DNA from: Ehretia macrophylla
Lineage: Eukaryota > Streptophyta > Magnoliopsida > Boraginales > Ehretiaceae
Reading direction: 5' to 3'
Assembly (NCBI GenBank): GCA_037974665.1
Contig: CM075770.1
Coordinates: forward strand, 19,855,501-19,919,500
DNA: 64,000 nucleotides
Shown here: positions 36,813-48,800 of the stretch, piece by piece
How the letters are laid out: the number at the start of each line of letters is the position of its first letter
How positions within the stretch are numbered: the first letter of the stretch is position 1
Translations under genes and position numbers: made by a program
Notes under the pieces: model-generated
Databases searched by the model: none
Told to the model about the DNA's origin: nothing
Seen by the model: only the letters and a program-made list of their open reading frames with translations

Positions 36813-39640
36813 ACCGTTCATGCCTTTTACGTGGTTATTCGATTATGGCATATAATATAGCACAATTAATAGTGTCAATTGATAGTTTGTGAAACTATGT
36901 GTTAGAATTAATGGATGTTGATCTGTTAATTTAGATGCCCATTAATTTAATTAGATTAAATAGTAGTCCCAGAGTTTTTCTTTTGAATTAGTTTCATAAA
37001 AGGGTTTTATGAAATTGTTTTTATTTCCTGTCTGAAATAGTTTTATAGAAACTGTTTTATAAAACTAATTTCTGTTTTTAATAAACAAAACTGTTTTTAT
37101 AATATGTAAAAGTGTTTTACAATTATTTAGATATGTTTTGAAAAACAGTTCAAAATTAGTTTTGGGACTGTTTTTCATTTTTCTGAAGTTGTTTTCAGAA
37201 ATTTAAAAAAATATATATTTTATCACTTCCTTCTTCTTTATTGACAGCGGCAAACCACCATAGTGATGCCGCTGCCATGGCCAACCTGAGCCGCGAGGAG
37301 GAGTCCTCGCAACTCATATGGCTATCACAGCCACAGCCACAGCCGCGAGAATCAGTCTCGTGGCCGTGGCCATCACAGAGCCTCAAGGCTCTTGCGGCTC
37401 TCGTGGCTGCAAGGTGAAGAGCCGCGAGGTGTTCCTCGCGGCTTAACACAGCAGCCACCGTGGCTGCGAGGACAAGCTCCTCTTCAGCCATTAAGGCTGA
37501 AGAGTCGAGACAGCCATGGTGGCTGTCGCGATTGGATGCTTGTTCCATGGCTGCAAAGTGCAGCCATGGCAGAAAGGAAGAAGGGAAAGAGGGTAGGGGT
37601 GGCGGCATAGGAAGAAAAAAAAAAAAAGCTTTTTTTTGGGTTAGGGTTCAGACCTTGGTTTGGGTCTGGATCTGGATCCGGATCTCAACCAGATAAGGTC
37701 TGGACCGAACCCAATACCCAATGGGGATTGGGTTATTTTCTTTTGGTTTTTCTTTAAAAATTTTAATTGGATTAGGCTTCCAATTAACATGTTAAAGTTT
37801 TTCCTTTTCTTTGGGCTAATGGGCATTTTCGACTAAGGCTGATTTTGATTCAGACTTTAATAAAATAGTTGGACTTTTTATAGTCTGATCTGGGCTATTT
37901 TAAAAATTAGTTTTAAAATTAGCATAGACTCCTTTAGTGATCCATAGTGGACCAAGTTGAATTCGGACTAAATAAGATTAGTGCGGACTAATGTTAATGT
38001 CCGAATTGGGCTATTTGTTTTTCTTGGACTTGGACTAAAACAAAATAAGAGTTGGACTTTTATTTTATTGTTTCGAACTAAGTTTTGATTATATTATTTG
38101 AAAAATAATTAAAGAAGCCCAAAATAATATTTGATACTTTAAGTTAATAAATAGTTTATTAATTATTAAATATAATTTGATTATATTTATATTTTGTAAA
38201 TATGAGATATTTATGGAGTGAATTTAATAAAGAGTTTATTAAATAGAATAAATTTAATAAAGAGTTTATTAAATTGAAAAAACTAATATAAAGAATTTAT
38301 ATTAGAAAATTTAATTGTGCTATACTTGTAGTTAATTAATAAATTATTTATTAATTAATTACTATAAATATAATGAGATTATATTTATTTAAATATAAGA
38401 TATTTAAGTATCCAAATTAATAAAGGTGTTTATTAATTGGATAAACCTAATATAATGAGATTATATTAGGAAATTAATTATGTTATATTCGTGGATTACT
38501 TCTCTTTATTATTTGCTATGTATGTGGGTGATCATGGATTAGTCTTGTATGTAGAATGGATGGATGAATGAATGCATGAATGTCATTATTTTATTTATTT
38601 ACTCATTATGGGTTTTATGTAATATTTTAAAATGGGGCTTGCATGCCTCTTATTCCCGTTTTAAATATGTAAAACACTATTCCCATTTATGTATCCCCAC
38701 TAGATTAGGAATCTATGTACATAAATGTAATGGAAGATCAAGATTAAGACATCAAGAGTTGATGAGCCCAGTTCACGAAAGGAGTTTTATGAAGCTAAGG
38801 AGAAGCAACCCATGAATTTTTGTTGTGGGCTCTTAATTCGATTTAGGTATTTAACCCAGTGGCTCGGGTTGATAAGTGCTCCTAGTCCATGATCATCCCA
38901 TTTTATTTTATGCATTTATTTATTTATTTATGCAATAAATATATGATGAATGCATGTATGTTTCTATTTTATTTATGCGATAAATTAAAAATTAGAAGCA
39001 TGTGAAAAGTGAAACCTAAACTAAAGACCAGCAAACCTTCCAAACTAAATATTAAGTTAATATTGGTGTAGTCTTGAGAAGATTATATCATTACCTTCCG
39101 TTATTGTAGATTAGTTTATGTGTTAGGCAAGTAAGTAGCTGGCTATGGACACATAGGGGTTATTTATTTGTATCAACAGATGAACTAAGTCTATATAAGC
39201 ATGAGATGTGAAAATTTGGATTCTTACTGGCAACCAAAAATCTATCATGTGAGGTGTCGGTATTGCATTGATCCAAATTTTCAGGATAATGGGTTTAACT
39301 TAAACAATCTTGGAGACCAAAAATCTATAATGTGAGGTCGAAATGATTGGAGGCAAGAACAATTGTAATTTGTATGAGATACATTGAATAAGAGGTTATT
39401 CACCTATTTGTTTTAACTTTACCAAAAATCTAAAATGTGAGGTGGGTTAAAGTGAATGGGCCCCCAATTCCACTAAGAAAAACACCATATTGTTTTTCCG
39501 TTTTCCACTAGGGAAGTGTGGAATTCGAAAAATTTAGTAGGTGTTACTGTTTGACTTAAAGACCCAAATCAAATGGTTAATAATATAATTATCTAACATC
39601 CTTAGAAATTACTGCATATATATAATATCGGATGTGAACC
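36813..39640. other. Copia leader region, no gene recognised
   Basis: Between the primer site and the first gag-like sequence. Contains the GC-rich hairpin cluster, an AT-rich part with small palindromic repeats such as AAAGAGTTTATTAAAT (38219-38280), and three diverged copies of ACCAAAAATCTATxATGTGA (39233, 39316, 39421). Confidence 0.5.
37290..37442. repeat. Cluster of short GC-rich hairpins in copia leader
   Basis: Several perfect stem-loops lie within about 150 bp: GCGAGGA/TCCTCGC (37293-37310), CGAGA/TCTCG near 37346-37360, AGAGCC/GGCTCT near 37377-37392, and GCCGCGAGG/CCTCGCGGC with a TGTT loop (37421-37442). The block is far more GC-rich than its surroundings. A 137-codon minus-strand open frame crosses it but has no recognisable domain. 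Confidence 0.6.
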
Positions 39641-42446
39641 CAACCTTCTATTTTGACTAGACCAAACTTCGATGACTAGCTCAATATTTTGAGAATCGTT
39701 CTCAAATATGAGAAAGTTATACACGTTCTAGATGCCCAAAATAAGTTGTCAAACAAGAGAGCATGGATAATGTATCCATCATTAATTACATACAAGAGTT
39801 GTGAAGTAAGCAAGATAGGACAACTAGATATGAGATATCTAGTGGTAGATATGAGATATCTAGAAATTGTTCTAAAGAATAACTAGAGGAATTGATTTGA
39901 AAGCATGTGTTCTCAGGATGAGTATCTTGAGTCCATGAGTTTATTCATGATTTATCATATGCAGACAAATCTAATCCTCAAAGTCAATTCTTAGTTTTCT
40001 CTTGTTATTCATAATAGATTTTTTCGTGTGAATACATTTGACACAACCTTTGGACATGAAAGTCATGTATCAAGGGTAGATATGGAATAGTGGAACATAA
40101 TTGGTAAAAGGAAATTATTTCCACTGCAAGAAAATGAGAACTACTAGGAGAGAAAAATTCAAAGGACTTCAAAGAGTTTGAAGAGAAATGGATGTCCTTT
40201 ATAAATACATCTCGTCTTCTCGTTTACCCATCTGGGTGTTCATTAATTTTAGAATAATTGTTATTCATATGTTTCATTTATTTGGGAAATAAATGAATTG
40301 ACACGGGTAAATTAATGAACAAGTTTTATATGGATGATGTAAAACGTGATAAATGAATAATATGAGAGATCAAGAGATACGGATAATTCTAAAATTATTG
40401 TGGCACTTATGATTAGGTCATAGAGGAGAAACAAGAATCACTTAATTGGTAAAAGAAGGACTGGTAAGCCTTTGAGGCCCCGGGACATTCCCAACACGTG
40501 GATCTTGTGTTCTTAAAAATGATCAAATCGCCCTTTGTAGGACAAAGGACCACAAATATTTAGGGTTTATACATAGAGATGTATATGGGCCTTTTGGCGA
40601 AATAGCCCAATAAGGATTTAGCTACCTTACATATGATTGTCATAAGTATGAATCTGAATCGTTTGAAGTGTTCAAGAAATTCAGAGCTAAAGTAGTAAAT
40701 CAAACTAGAAATGAGAAGTAAGTCTCAATGATGAGATCATGGAGAATTCTTAGCCTCAATTTCTAATAGTATCTCAAAGGAAAATAACATAGTTACTTCA
40801 TTAACTCCTTCTGGTATTCCAATGCTTGATGAAGTATTGAAGAGAATGAGTTGGACCTTGTTGGACATGGTATGTAATTGATAAACTATGCTAAATTGTA
40901 ACTTAGCCTGTGAGACTACATTCTCCTTATAGCAGTCCATCTCTTGGATAAGTTCACTTCCAAGTTAATCTTAAGTACATCATATAGGATTTGAGAAAAC
41001 ATGATACTTAGTCTTAAGGTGTTAAGAATGAGGGTTATCCTGCTTTCAATCAAAGGCTTAAGATTGATAAATTGGAAATGAGATTGGACAAGGTTAATTG
41101 GTTATCCCAAAGATTCATTGAGTTATGACTTTTATTCCCTTGCTGACTAGAGAGTCTGTTAGCAAGTACAACTTCTTCTTGGAAGAATAATTCATCTAAG
41201 AAGATAGTGTGAAAAGAAAAGTATGACTCAGTATGAGTCACTAAACAACCAGTTGACCTGAGTCAAATCTAGAATTCGATTCTAGAAAGTTCAACCCAAG
41301 ATTAACTGATTATTTCACAGTTTTACCCAGATTAGTAAGATGCAATGATCATGTTGATGTTTTTTGTCAGTTATGAAAAGCTATGTTTGACATAAGCTTA
41401 AATGACTTAAGGCCATAAGATCTTAAATGAATAAAGGTGGAGACCTTTAGGACAAATGGTAAAAGATTATTGTCATAGGCAAGGAGTTGACTATGAGGAA
41501 ATCTTTTCACCAATTGTTAAAATTCATTATGATTTATTGGCAATAGTTGCACACTACTATTATGAGATGAGGTAGATGGATGACAAAACGACATTTCATA
41601 ATGACTTCATTAATGAAGACATTAATATAGATTTGCTGATACATTTTGAGTCCAGTGATGAGTCACAAAGAGTGCAAGCTAAAGGGGTCCATTAATGGAC
41701 TTAACCAAGCCTAAAGAATCTAGAACATTCGATTGACTTCATTGAGAATAAAGACGAATCTTGACTACACAAGTAGGTCTAGTTATTCAAATAATTCTCT
41801 AAGTAAAATTTGGGATAATCCGTTTGAATCCTTGGAAATCGATCTATAACGATAGATCAAAAGGATTAATGAGTTTTTCCAAAAAGGGTGTTAAAGGTGT
41901 TTAACATGTACACAGGTTCTAAAAGAGGATTGTTCTCTTTTAAGACATGATGTTTATCTCTCTAGGGCTGTGAGTCCTACGACTGCTAAAGAGAGAGAGA
42001 CTGGACACATAAGGTTCTATGTGCTGCAGCAATTAAGAATCTTATATACGTTATGGCATGTACAAAGACATGATATCATAAATGTTATAAGTGTTATGAG
42101 CAGATATCTTTCTAATCCAGGTTAGATGTATTAGAAAGCAATCAAGAACATTCTTAAGTACTTGAGAAGCACTGGAAAATGTTCTTGGTATATGGACAAA
42201 GGAAAAACTTAAAGTTTTACAGTTTCAGGCTGAGAGTCTAAAATGGATTATTGGAAATCCATATCTGGGTTTATACTCACCTATAACGGAAGAACAATTA
42301 TTTGGAAATGTTCCAAATATTGGTACAAATGCAAATTCCAAAGGTTGAATGCATCGTTGCATCAGATGTAACAAGAGGAAGTGGTTTGGATCTAGGAGTT
42401 CGTAACTGAACTAAGGATAGTTCTTTCCATTAAGTCAGACAGGTAG
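39641..42446 (+). pseudogene. Copia gag-pol remnants
   Basis: Heavily broken plus-strand coding remains, in copia order. A gag-like piece (LRIVLKYEKVIHVLDAQNKL, about 39689-39750) comes first. Next is a GAG-pre-integrase piece (LWHL..GHRGETR, about 40400-40550), then an integrase start (LGFIHRDVYGPF, about 40558-40600) and the KYESESFEVFKKF stretch. Integrase-to-RT pieces follow near 40800 and 41440-41540 (RQGVDYEEIFSPIVKI). RNase H-like pieces near 42150-42420 (NILKYLRSTGKCSWY, FVTELRIVLSIK) end at the nested element. There are numerous stops and frameshifts. Confidence 0.75.
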
Positions 42447-43635
42447 TGTGACGCCCGAGAACATTGCCATGATTTATTAACTGTTTCATCTACTGTTTGT
42501 GCATTTTCACTATCCATTTACTTATTGTTTTCCTTGGTTACTATTTATTACGTTTTCCAACTATCTATTTTCTTCGAATTAGCATTTTTGTTAAATCACA
42601 TTAATTATGTTAGGAATGAGAAAAATGTGCATTTGAGCATTTAGTGTTAAGTGCATTCGTTTAGAAAATGTTTTATTGAACTAGTGAATAGTGTTACGTA
42701 GTTAAACTTTATGTTTTAGTTAGCTAACATATTAACGCGCATTGAGACTCGTTTTTAAGCTAATTATACTCATTTTTATAGACTTAACACTCACCAAACT
42801 TAACACCACTTAGCATATATACTCACATACACATATTAAGCTCATAAAACAAAAAAACAAAAAAAGAAGAGAAAAGCTGAAAATACTGTAGCAAATCTGA
42901 AAATAGCATAGGAGGAGAAATAGAGATTTTTTCAACAAATCTTCATTCCAAGCCAAGCCAAGGTAGGTGCAAGTGGTTTAAGGTATTTACTAGCCTCCTA
43001 GGAGCTCCTACGTGCAATAGGTGAGGGATTTGCATGCTATTTTTGCATTTGAAATATATGTCAACTTTCTTGAATTTCTTGATTTGCTATATTATGATCA
43101 TGCAATGCTTAGATATGCTAATGTATGTTGTATACAAGTAGTAGACACCACATTTATGCTATTGTTTCGTATTTTAAACGGTAGAAATCGATGGTTGATT
43201 CGTAGGGATGAATAGTGACGGGATTTCTAGGGTTTTGTGGAATCGGACTTTCTAGCTTGAATTAATGGTTCTATTAGGAGCTTTAGATGTTAATGAAAGT
43301 AATGTAAAGGCCCCGTCGGGTTTAATTTCTCATAACCTAGCAAAAGAAAGAAATAGCCGACTTTTAGAAAGGGGTTTTGGGGTTATCACGACTCCGGCTT
43401 GAATTGGCCTCCACATTTAGTAATCTTAGGCTAATTAGGAGCTAACTAAGCTTTGCTATCTCCCTTTTGAGTTCCGGTTGAGGTACGTGTAGTACAAAGT
43501 CAAAAGAGAGAATTTGGGGATTTTGGGCTAAATGCGGGTGTTTGCGTGATTTAGAGGGTTCTAAAGGTGTCTAAGGGGTTAATTAGTAGCATGGTTATTA
43601 GAGCCTTCGGTCTCGTGAGGGATCAAGGCGTTACA
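42447..43635 (+). repeat. 5' LTR of non-coding LTR element
   Basis: 1189 bp, from TGTGACGCCCGAGAAC to GGCGTTACA. The LTR type resembles plant gypsy (Tekay/Reina-like) termini, but no protein sequence confirms the class. Confidence 0.8.
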
Positions 43636-43637
43636 AG

Positions 43638-43649
43638 TGGTATCAAAGC
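43638..43649 (+). other. Primer-binding site of non-coding LTR element
   Basis: TGGTATCAAAGC, two bases after the 5' LTR. It matches the initiator-tRNA-Met site with one difference (G to A). Confidence 0.7.
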
Positions 43650-44773
43650 TTAGTTAGCTCTAAGCCGGGACAGGGTCCTCAGCCTGTTGGGTAGTAACCC
43701 TTGCGTGTGTGCTTATTAAGTGTGTATCTTGAAAGTGTATGCCTGCATATGTGATTGTGTGTCTTGTATTGAATGTATGCACCTATGTGATATAATTTTG
43801 TGTTACGTGCTAAATGTGTGCTAAGTGAAGTAAAGTGGCTAGTTGTACATCAAATTGACCTCGTGAATTGTTAATTATTTGAACTGTTGCTTGTAATGTG
43901 TGTATTTGAATGTCTTTGATTGAGTTGTGTTATGATTGACTTGATTGTCGTGTTTGAATGACTTTGATGATTACACTGTTTTATAAACTCTTATATAAAC
44001 ATGTTTGTATAATAGTTTAAAACATATATGTGTAAATGTGATATCTTGGCATTCATACATGTCCCGTTGAAATTGTAAGAAAGACTTCTTCCTCCCCTTA
44101 AGGAGAAGTGATTAGCAACAGGCCCTCCAAGTTATGTGGATTAGTGGGAATGAGAGACAATTAATCAGCCCTTTATTTGGGAATTGGCGTTGTAAGCGGA
44201 GCTCAGTTATTGGGATTTCTTCCAAGGCATTCTTCTCCGCTCAGCAGTCAGAAATGAATGGCTTCCTTTGGGATTTCTATATGACTGTTCTCTAGGTTTT
44301 CTTATTGAGTATTCTTCTAGTATTTTCTTGCTGGTATTGCTCGGAGAACTTAGTTTGGGATTCTAATCAACCTTAACATATGGAATTATCTTCGGTATTT
44401 GTACTCTAAATTCTTATTGGTATTTTCTTGCCGCTCTTAGTTGGGATTCTGCTCTTCTATGGTATTCATGGCCAACGGGATTTTTATTCGGATTAGTATC
44501 TTCATTTGAGCTTTTATTTGTCCTTCTTACTTGGGAATTCTTAGGCAGTACTAATGGAATTCTTATCTGGGTTCTCATTCATTATTCTTCTTCAAACTGC
44601 TTATTTGGTATCTTTCTTGACATTCCGCCCGGGACTTCTACTTGGCATTTTCATATGATGTTCATTTGAAGAGACCGTGTCTTTCTCAGTAACTATTCAA
44701 GAGTATTCAAAGTTAATTTTCAGTTGATGCAGAGTTCTCTTGTGAAGAAGAATTGTGTGGACGCAATTTGTTT

Positions 44774-44786
44774 AAGGGGGAAAGGA
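44774..44786 (+). other. Polypurine tract of non-coding LTR element
   Basis: AAGGGGGAAAGGA directly before the 3' LTR at 44787. Confidence 0.8.
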
Positions 44787-45260
44787 TGTGATGCCCAAGA
44801 ACATTGCCACGATTCATTAGCTGTTTAATCTACTGTTTGTACATTTTCACTATCCATTTACTTGTTGCTTTCCTTGGTTACTATTCATTACGTTTTTCAA
44901 CTATCTATTTTATTCGAATTAGCATTTTTGTTAAATCACATTAATTATGTTAGGAATGAGAAAAATGTGCATTTGAGCAATTAGTGTTGAGAGCATTCGT
45001 TTAGGAAATGTTTTATTGAACTAGTGAATAATGTTACGTAGTTAAACTTTATGTTTTAGTTAGCTAACATATTAACGCGCATTGAAACTCGTTTTTAAGC
45101 TAATTAGACTCATTTTTATAGACTTAACACTCACCCAACTCAACACCACTTAGCATATATACTCACACACACATATTAAGCTCATAAAACAAAAACAAAA
45201 AAGAGAAAAGTTGAAAACACTGTAGCAAATCCGAAAATGGCATAGGAGGAGAAATAGAGA
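44787..45260 (+). repeat. 3' LTR fragment of non-coding LTR element
   Basis: Matches the first part of 42447-43635, up to GAGGAGAAATAGAGA. Then it switches abruptly to copia LTR sequence. Confidence 0.85.
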
Positions 45261-45838
45261 AATTAGATTAATATTATTTCACTGTCAATTAATTATGAAC
45301 CCGAGAGGTCACATACAAATGGAATTTGCAGATTAATTAGATTAGAGAAAAAGATTAAATTAAATTTAGGATCGTCATAAATATTAATTTAATTGGGCTC
45401 GTAGTAACTTGATATTGATCTGGTTATTATGGAGCTCAAGACTAGTTAATTTAAGTCCAGTCCACATGTGGCCCTATGTCACATGTGTCTCCTATATATT
45501 GTACTATTTTGACAAGTTTAGCTAGCACAAAAATCATAGTCAGAATAATATGTAGGATTTTTCTAGAAAATCTAGTGGGGGTGAAATCCAATTGAGGTTG
45601 CAGATTTTGTGTGGATACTTTCGGAGGCTTCACAATTAGGGAGTTTTGGATTGTTCAAATTCTACAACAGATTCGTTACTGGAAAGGTAATCCTGAAAAC
45701 TTTAATGCGTAATTAATAGTTGATTATTTATGCATGTTGTAATTTACGTAATTAGCTATGAACGGATGCATAAGTATAATTTGTTTCCGCTGCGTTTTAT
45801 TTAATTATAAAATCTTTAAATACCATGCATGGTTCTCA
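45261..45838 (+). repeat. 3' LTR fragment of copia element
   Basis: Matches the last 580 bp of the copia 5' LTR (36215-36795). The first roughly 875 bp of this LTR, together with the copia 3' coding end and polypurine tract, are missing. Confidence 0.85.
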
Positions 45839-48800
45839 ACATAACCAACATGCAAGCTCTTTGAAAAGCTAAGGCCTCTGCTTGAAGAGAACAGAGACTA
45901 TATTCAGTCCAAGTGCTGGCTGCAACAATCTGACCCCTGTGATTTCGTGCTAAAACTATAAGGCCGGCCTTTGATCCTTCCTCAACAAATGAAGCATCGC
46001 AATTGAGAGTAATCCAACCCTCACTTGGAGGAGACCAAGGTCCTTGGGTGGTATTGGGATTACTTGAAGATATGCCCTGCTATAACATGCTCAAACCCTC
46101 ACTTGGAGACTGCCAAGATCCTTAGGTGGTATTGAGATTACTTGGAAAAGCGGAAGCTTTGATCTGTCATGGTGATTGGCTTGCCGATAAAGGGGAGATT
46201 GGTAGAGAGATCATCTTCTTTCACAAGTTTTGTTTTCCCTTTGTCACCTGCCGTAGGCTTAGAGCAAACAAATATGGTGCTAGAAGTTTGGAAAGCCTAA
46301 TGCAGATCATTTTCAGTTAGTTGTGATTCTTCCCAGGCTCGAGAGACTTTAAACAACACTTCATTCCACTGCGGTTTAATCCCCTCATGCTTGTATTTGT
46401 TTATGATTAACCAGATGCTCCAACAAACTTGAAGTATGAGTTGATCAACAGGCTTGTTTTCTTGACTTGTTATCTTGTAGTGTTTCAAAGCATCAGTGAA
46501 CCAAACATCTAGCTGGGAAACGTTGCTTCTATTTAAAGCATTGCTAGGCAGGAAGTTATTCCAAATATGACTACTCTAAGGAAAAAACAAGAATAAATGT
46601 TCTACCGTCTCCTCTTCCTTGTGACACATCTGACAAATAGAAGTGTTGGCACACTTCTTTTTATAAAGATTGACTTCAGTAGCAAGAAGATCACGATAGG
46701 CTCTCCAAAAGAAATTCTTGAGTTTTGTAAGAACCCTGATTTTCCAGATAGCTTTCCAAAGAGTCTTGGGATAGGAATAAGATGAGCCAGCTCTGCTACC
46801 TTGATTTTGGTTTGCATTTGATTGGGTCTTGATCCCATAGTAACCGCTTTTTACAGCATATTCTCCATTTTTTGTCCAAGGCTAGATAAAGTAATATTTT
46901 TTGCGATGGTCAGTAAGAGGGATGCTCATAATTTTTTGTTTGATATCTCTAGGGAAAAGAGTATCAATCAATTGATTGTTCCAGCAACCGTTTTGCTCAC
47001 AGATAAGTTCGGAAACCATCTTGAGATTCCATCCATCAGGCTTAGTAATATTTTTTCTCCCTGGTAGCCAGTGATGCTCCCGATTGAAATTTATGCGCCA
47101 TCCCCTACCATCCACTACACATTGCTTTTGATAACATCCCTACCACAAAGAAGACTTTTCCAACACCATGAGGAGTTAGTTGTGCTTTTAACATTCCAAA
47201 AGTTACCATTAGGAAAGTAAATTCCCTTAAGGATTTTTGTAGTCAAAGAATCTGGATTCTTAAACAGTCACTAGGCTTGACTAGCAAAAAAAGCAATGTT
47301 TATGGCCTCCAAATCATGGAATCCTAGGCCCCCTTCCATTTTTGGCAAAGAAAGGGAGCTCCAGTTAAGCCAGTGTATTCTTTTTTTATTATTTGTACCC
47401 CACCAAAATTTAGCAATGATGGAGCAAAGTTGTTTACAAAAAGTCTTAGGGAATAGGAAGAGAGACATTGCATACACATGAATAGATTGAAGGATAGACT
47501 TAATCAAAACTTCCTTACCCCCTTCAGACATAAATTTATGTTTCCAACCATCAATTTTCATTTGAATTCTCTCTTGGATCCACATGAGAGAATTTCTTTT
47601 AGATTTGTCCCAGAAGGTAGGAATACCAAGGTACTTACCTATCCTAGACAACTCAAGGATCCTAAGAGAACTAAGAACATAATTTTTAGCTTTAGGAGGG
47701 GTATGAAGATTGAAGGTGACACTTGATTTATTGAAGGTGACACTTGATTTATTGAGGTTGACACTTTGGCCTGAGGCGAAACAATATAAGTAGAGAGCCT
47801 CTTTTAAAGCAAAAACCTCTTTTTTGGTGGCTTTAATGAAGAAAAGGGAATCATCCGTAAAGAGGAGATGAGTGAGGGGGGAAGCATTTCTAGCAAGCTT
47901 TAAACCAAAGAGATTGTCGTTGGAAATTTGGGCTTTGATGAGGTAAGAGAAGGATTCAGTGAGAATGGAAAAAAGAAAGGGAGACAGGGGGTCTCCTTGA
48001 CGGATACCTCTACTAAGTTTGAAGAAAGGGAGGGCTTCCCCATTAAGCACAACACTATAGGACACAGATTTAACATATTGCATGATCCAAGAAGTCCAAG
48101 TAGCATGAAAGCCAAGAGAGGAAAATATTTTTTCAAGGAAGTCCCATTCCACTTGATCAAAAGTTTTGTTCATGTCAAGTTTGATTGCCGCATAGTGGGA
48201 TCTTGAATTGCGATTTTTTTTAAGAAAGTAGGCAGCTTCCTGGGCCAAAATGATATTGTCCTGGATAAGCTTGCCTTTTATGAAAGCACTTTAGGATGGG
48301 GAGATAAGCTCATTCATGTAGGGGTGAAAATAAAGCATAAGGAGTTTTGTAATGATTTTGTAGCAAAAATTGGAACAGCTAATGGGGCGGAATTGAGAGA
48401 GGGTTTCAGGAGATGGAATTTTAGGGACAAGGGATATGTCGGTTTGATTAAGATCATTGTGCATGATGCCATTTTGCATGAAATCCACCACAACATTATA
48501 GATGTCATCTTTGATATGATGCCAGTATTTGTGGAAGAAAATACTTGAGAAACCATCCGAGCCAGGTACTCTAGTGGATCCCAGACTCCATGCTAGCATT
48601 TTTGACTTCATCCATGGTAAGAGGGCGGATGAGATCACTGTTCATTTCAGGAGAAACAAGTTGGGGTATATGCCTTACTATAGGATCAAAATTTCTTGGT
48701 CCGACAGTTTGGTAAAGATTACTGAAGTGTTCACCAATGAGCCGCTTGAATGCATCCAAATCATCAGTCCACTCATCTTCTCCTGTTCTTAATCTAAGGA

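Larger units (their letters stand above)
42447..45260 (+). mobile_element. Non-coding LTR element (LARD/TRIM-like) nested in copia
   Basis: LTRs begin TGTGACGCCC (42447) and TGTGATGCCC (44787). The full 5' LTR ends GGCGTTACA, an inverted match of its start. The primer site is TGGTATCAAAGC (43638) and the polypurine tract AAGGGGGAAAGGA (44774-44786). The internal region (43636-44786) is only about 1.15 kb and has no coding sequence, so it would depend on another element. The 3' LTR is cut after about 474 bp. Over that shared part the LTRs differ by about 6% (by-eye count). Confidence 0.85.
35341..45838 (+). mobile_element. Ty1/copia LTR retrotransposon, decayed, nested in LINE
   Basis: Plus-strand element inside the RNase H part of the LINE. 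It has a complete 5' LTR, an initiator-tRNA-Met primer site (TGGTATCAGAGCC), decayed gag-pol and a truncated 3' LTR. A second LTR element is nested in its 3' part. The flanking five bases do not match cleanly (TTAAA and ACATA). The LINE frame nevertheless closes again if five bases are removed, which fits a 5-bp duplication that later diverged. The exact left boundary is therefore slightly uncertain. Confidence 0.88.

Noticed and set aside
37195-37608. 137-codon minus-strand ORF, Ala- and Cys-rich
   Set aside because: It crosses the GC-rich hairpin block of the copia leader. The length is explained by composition, and no domain is recognisable.
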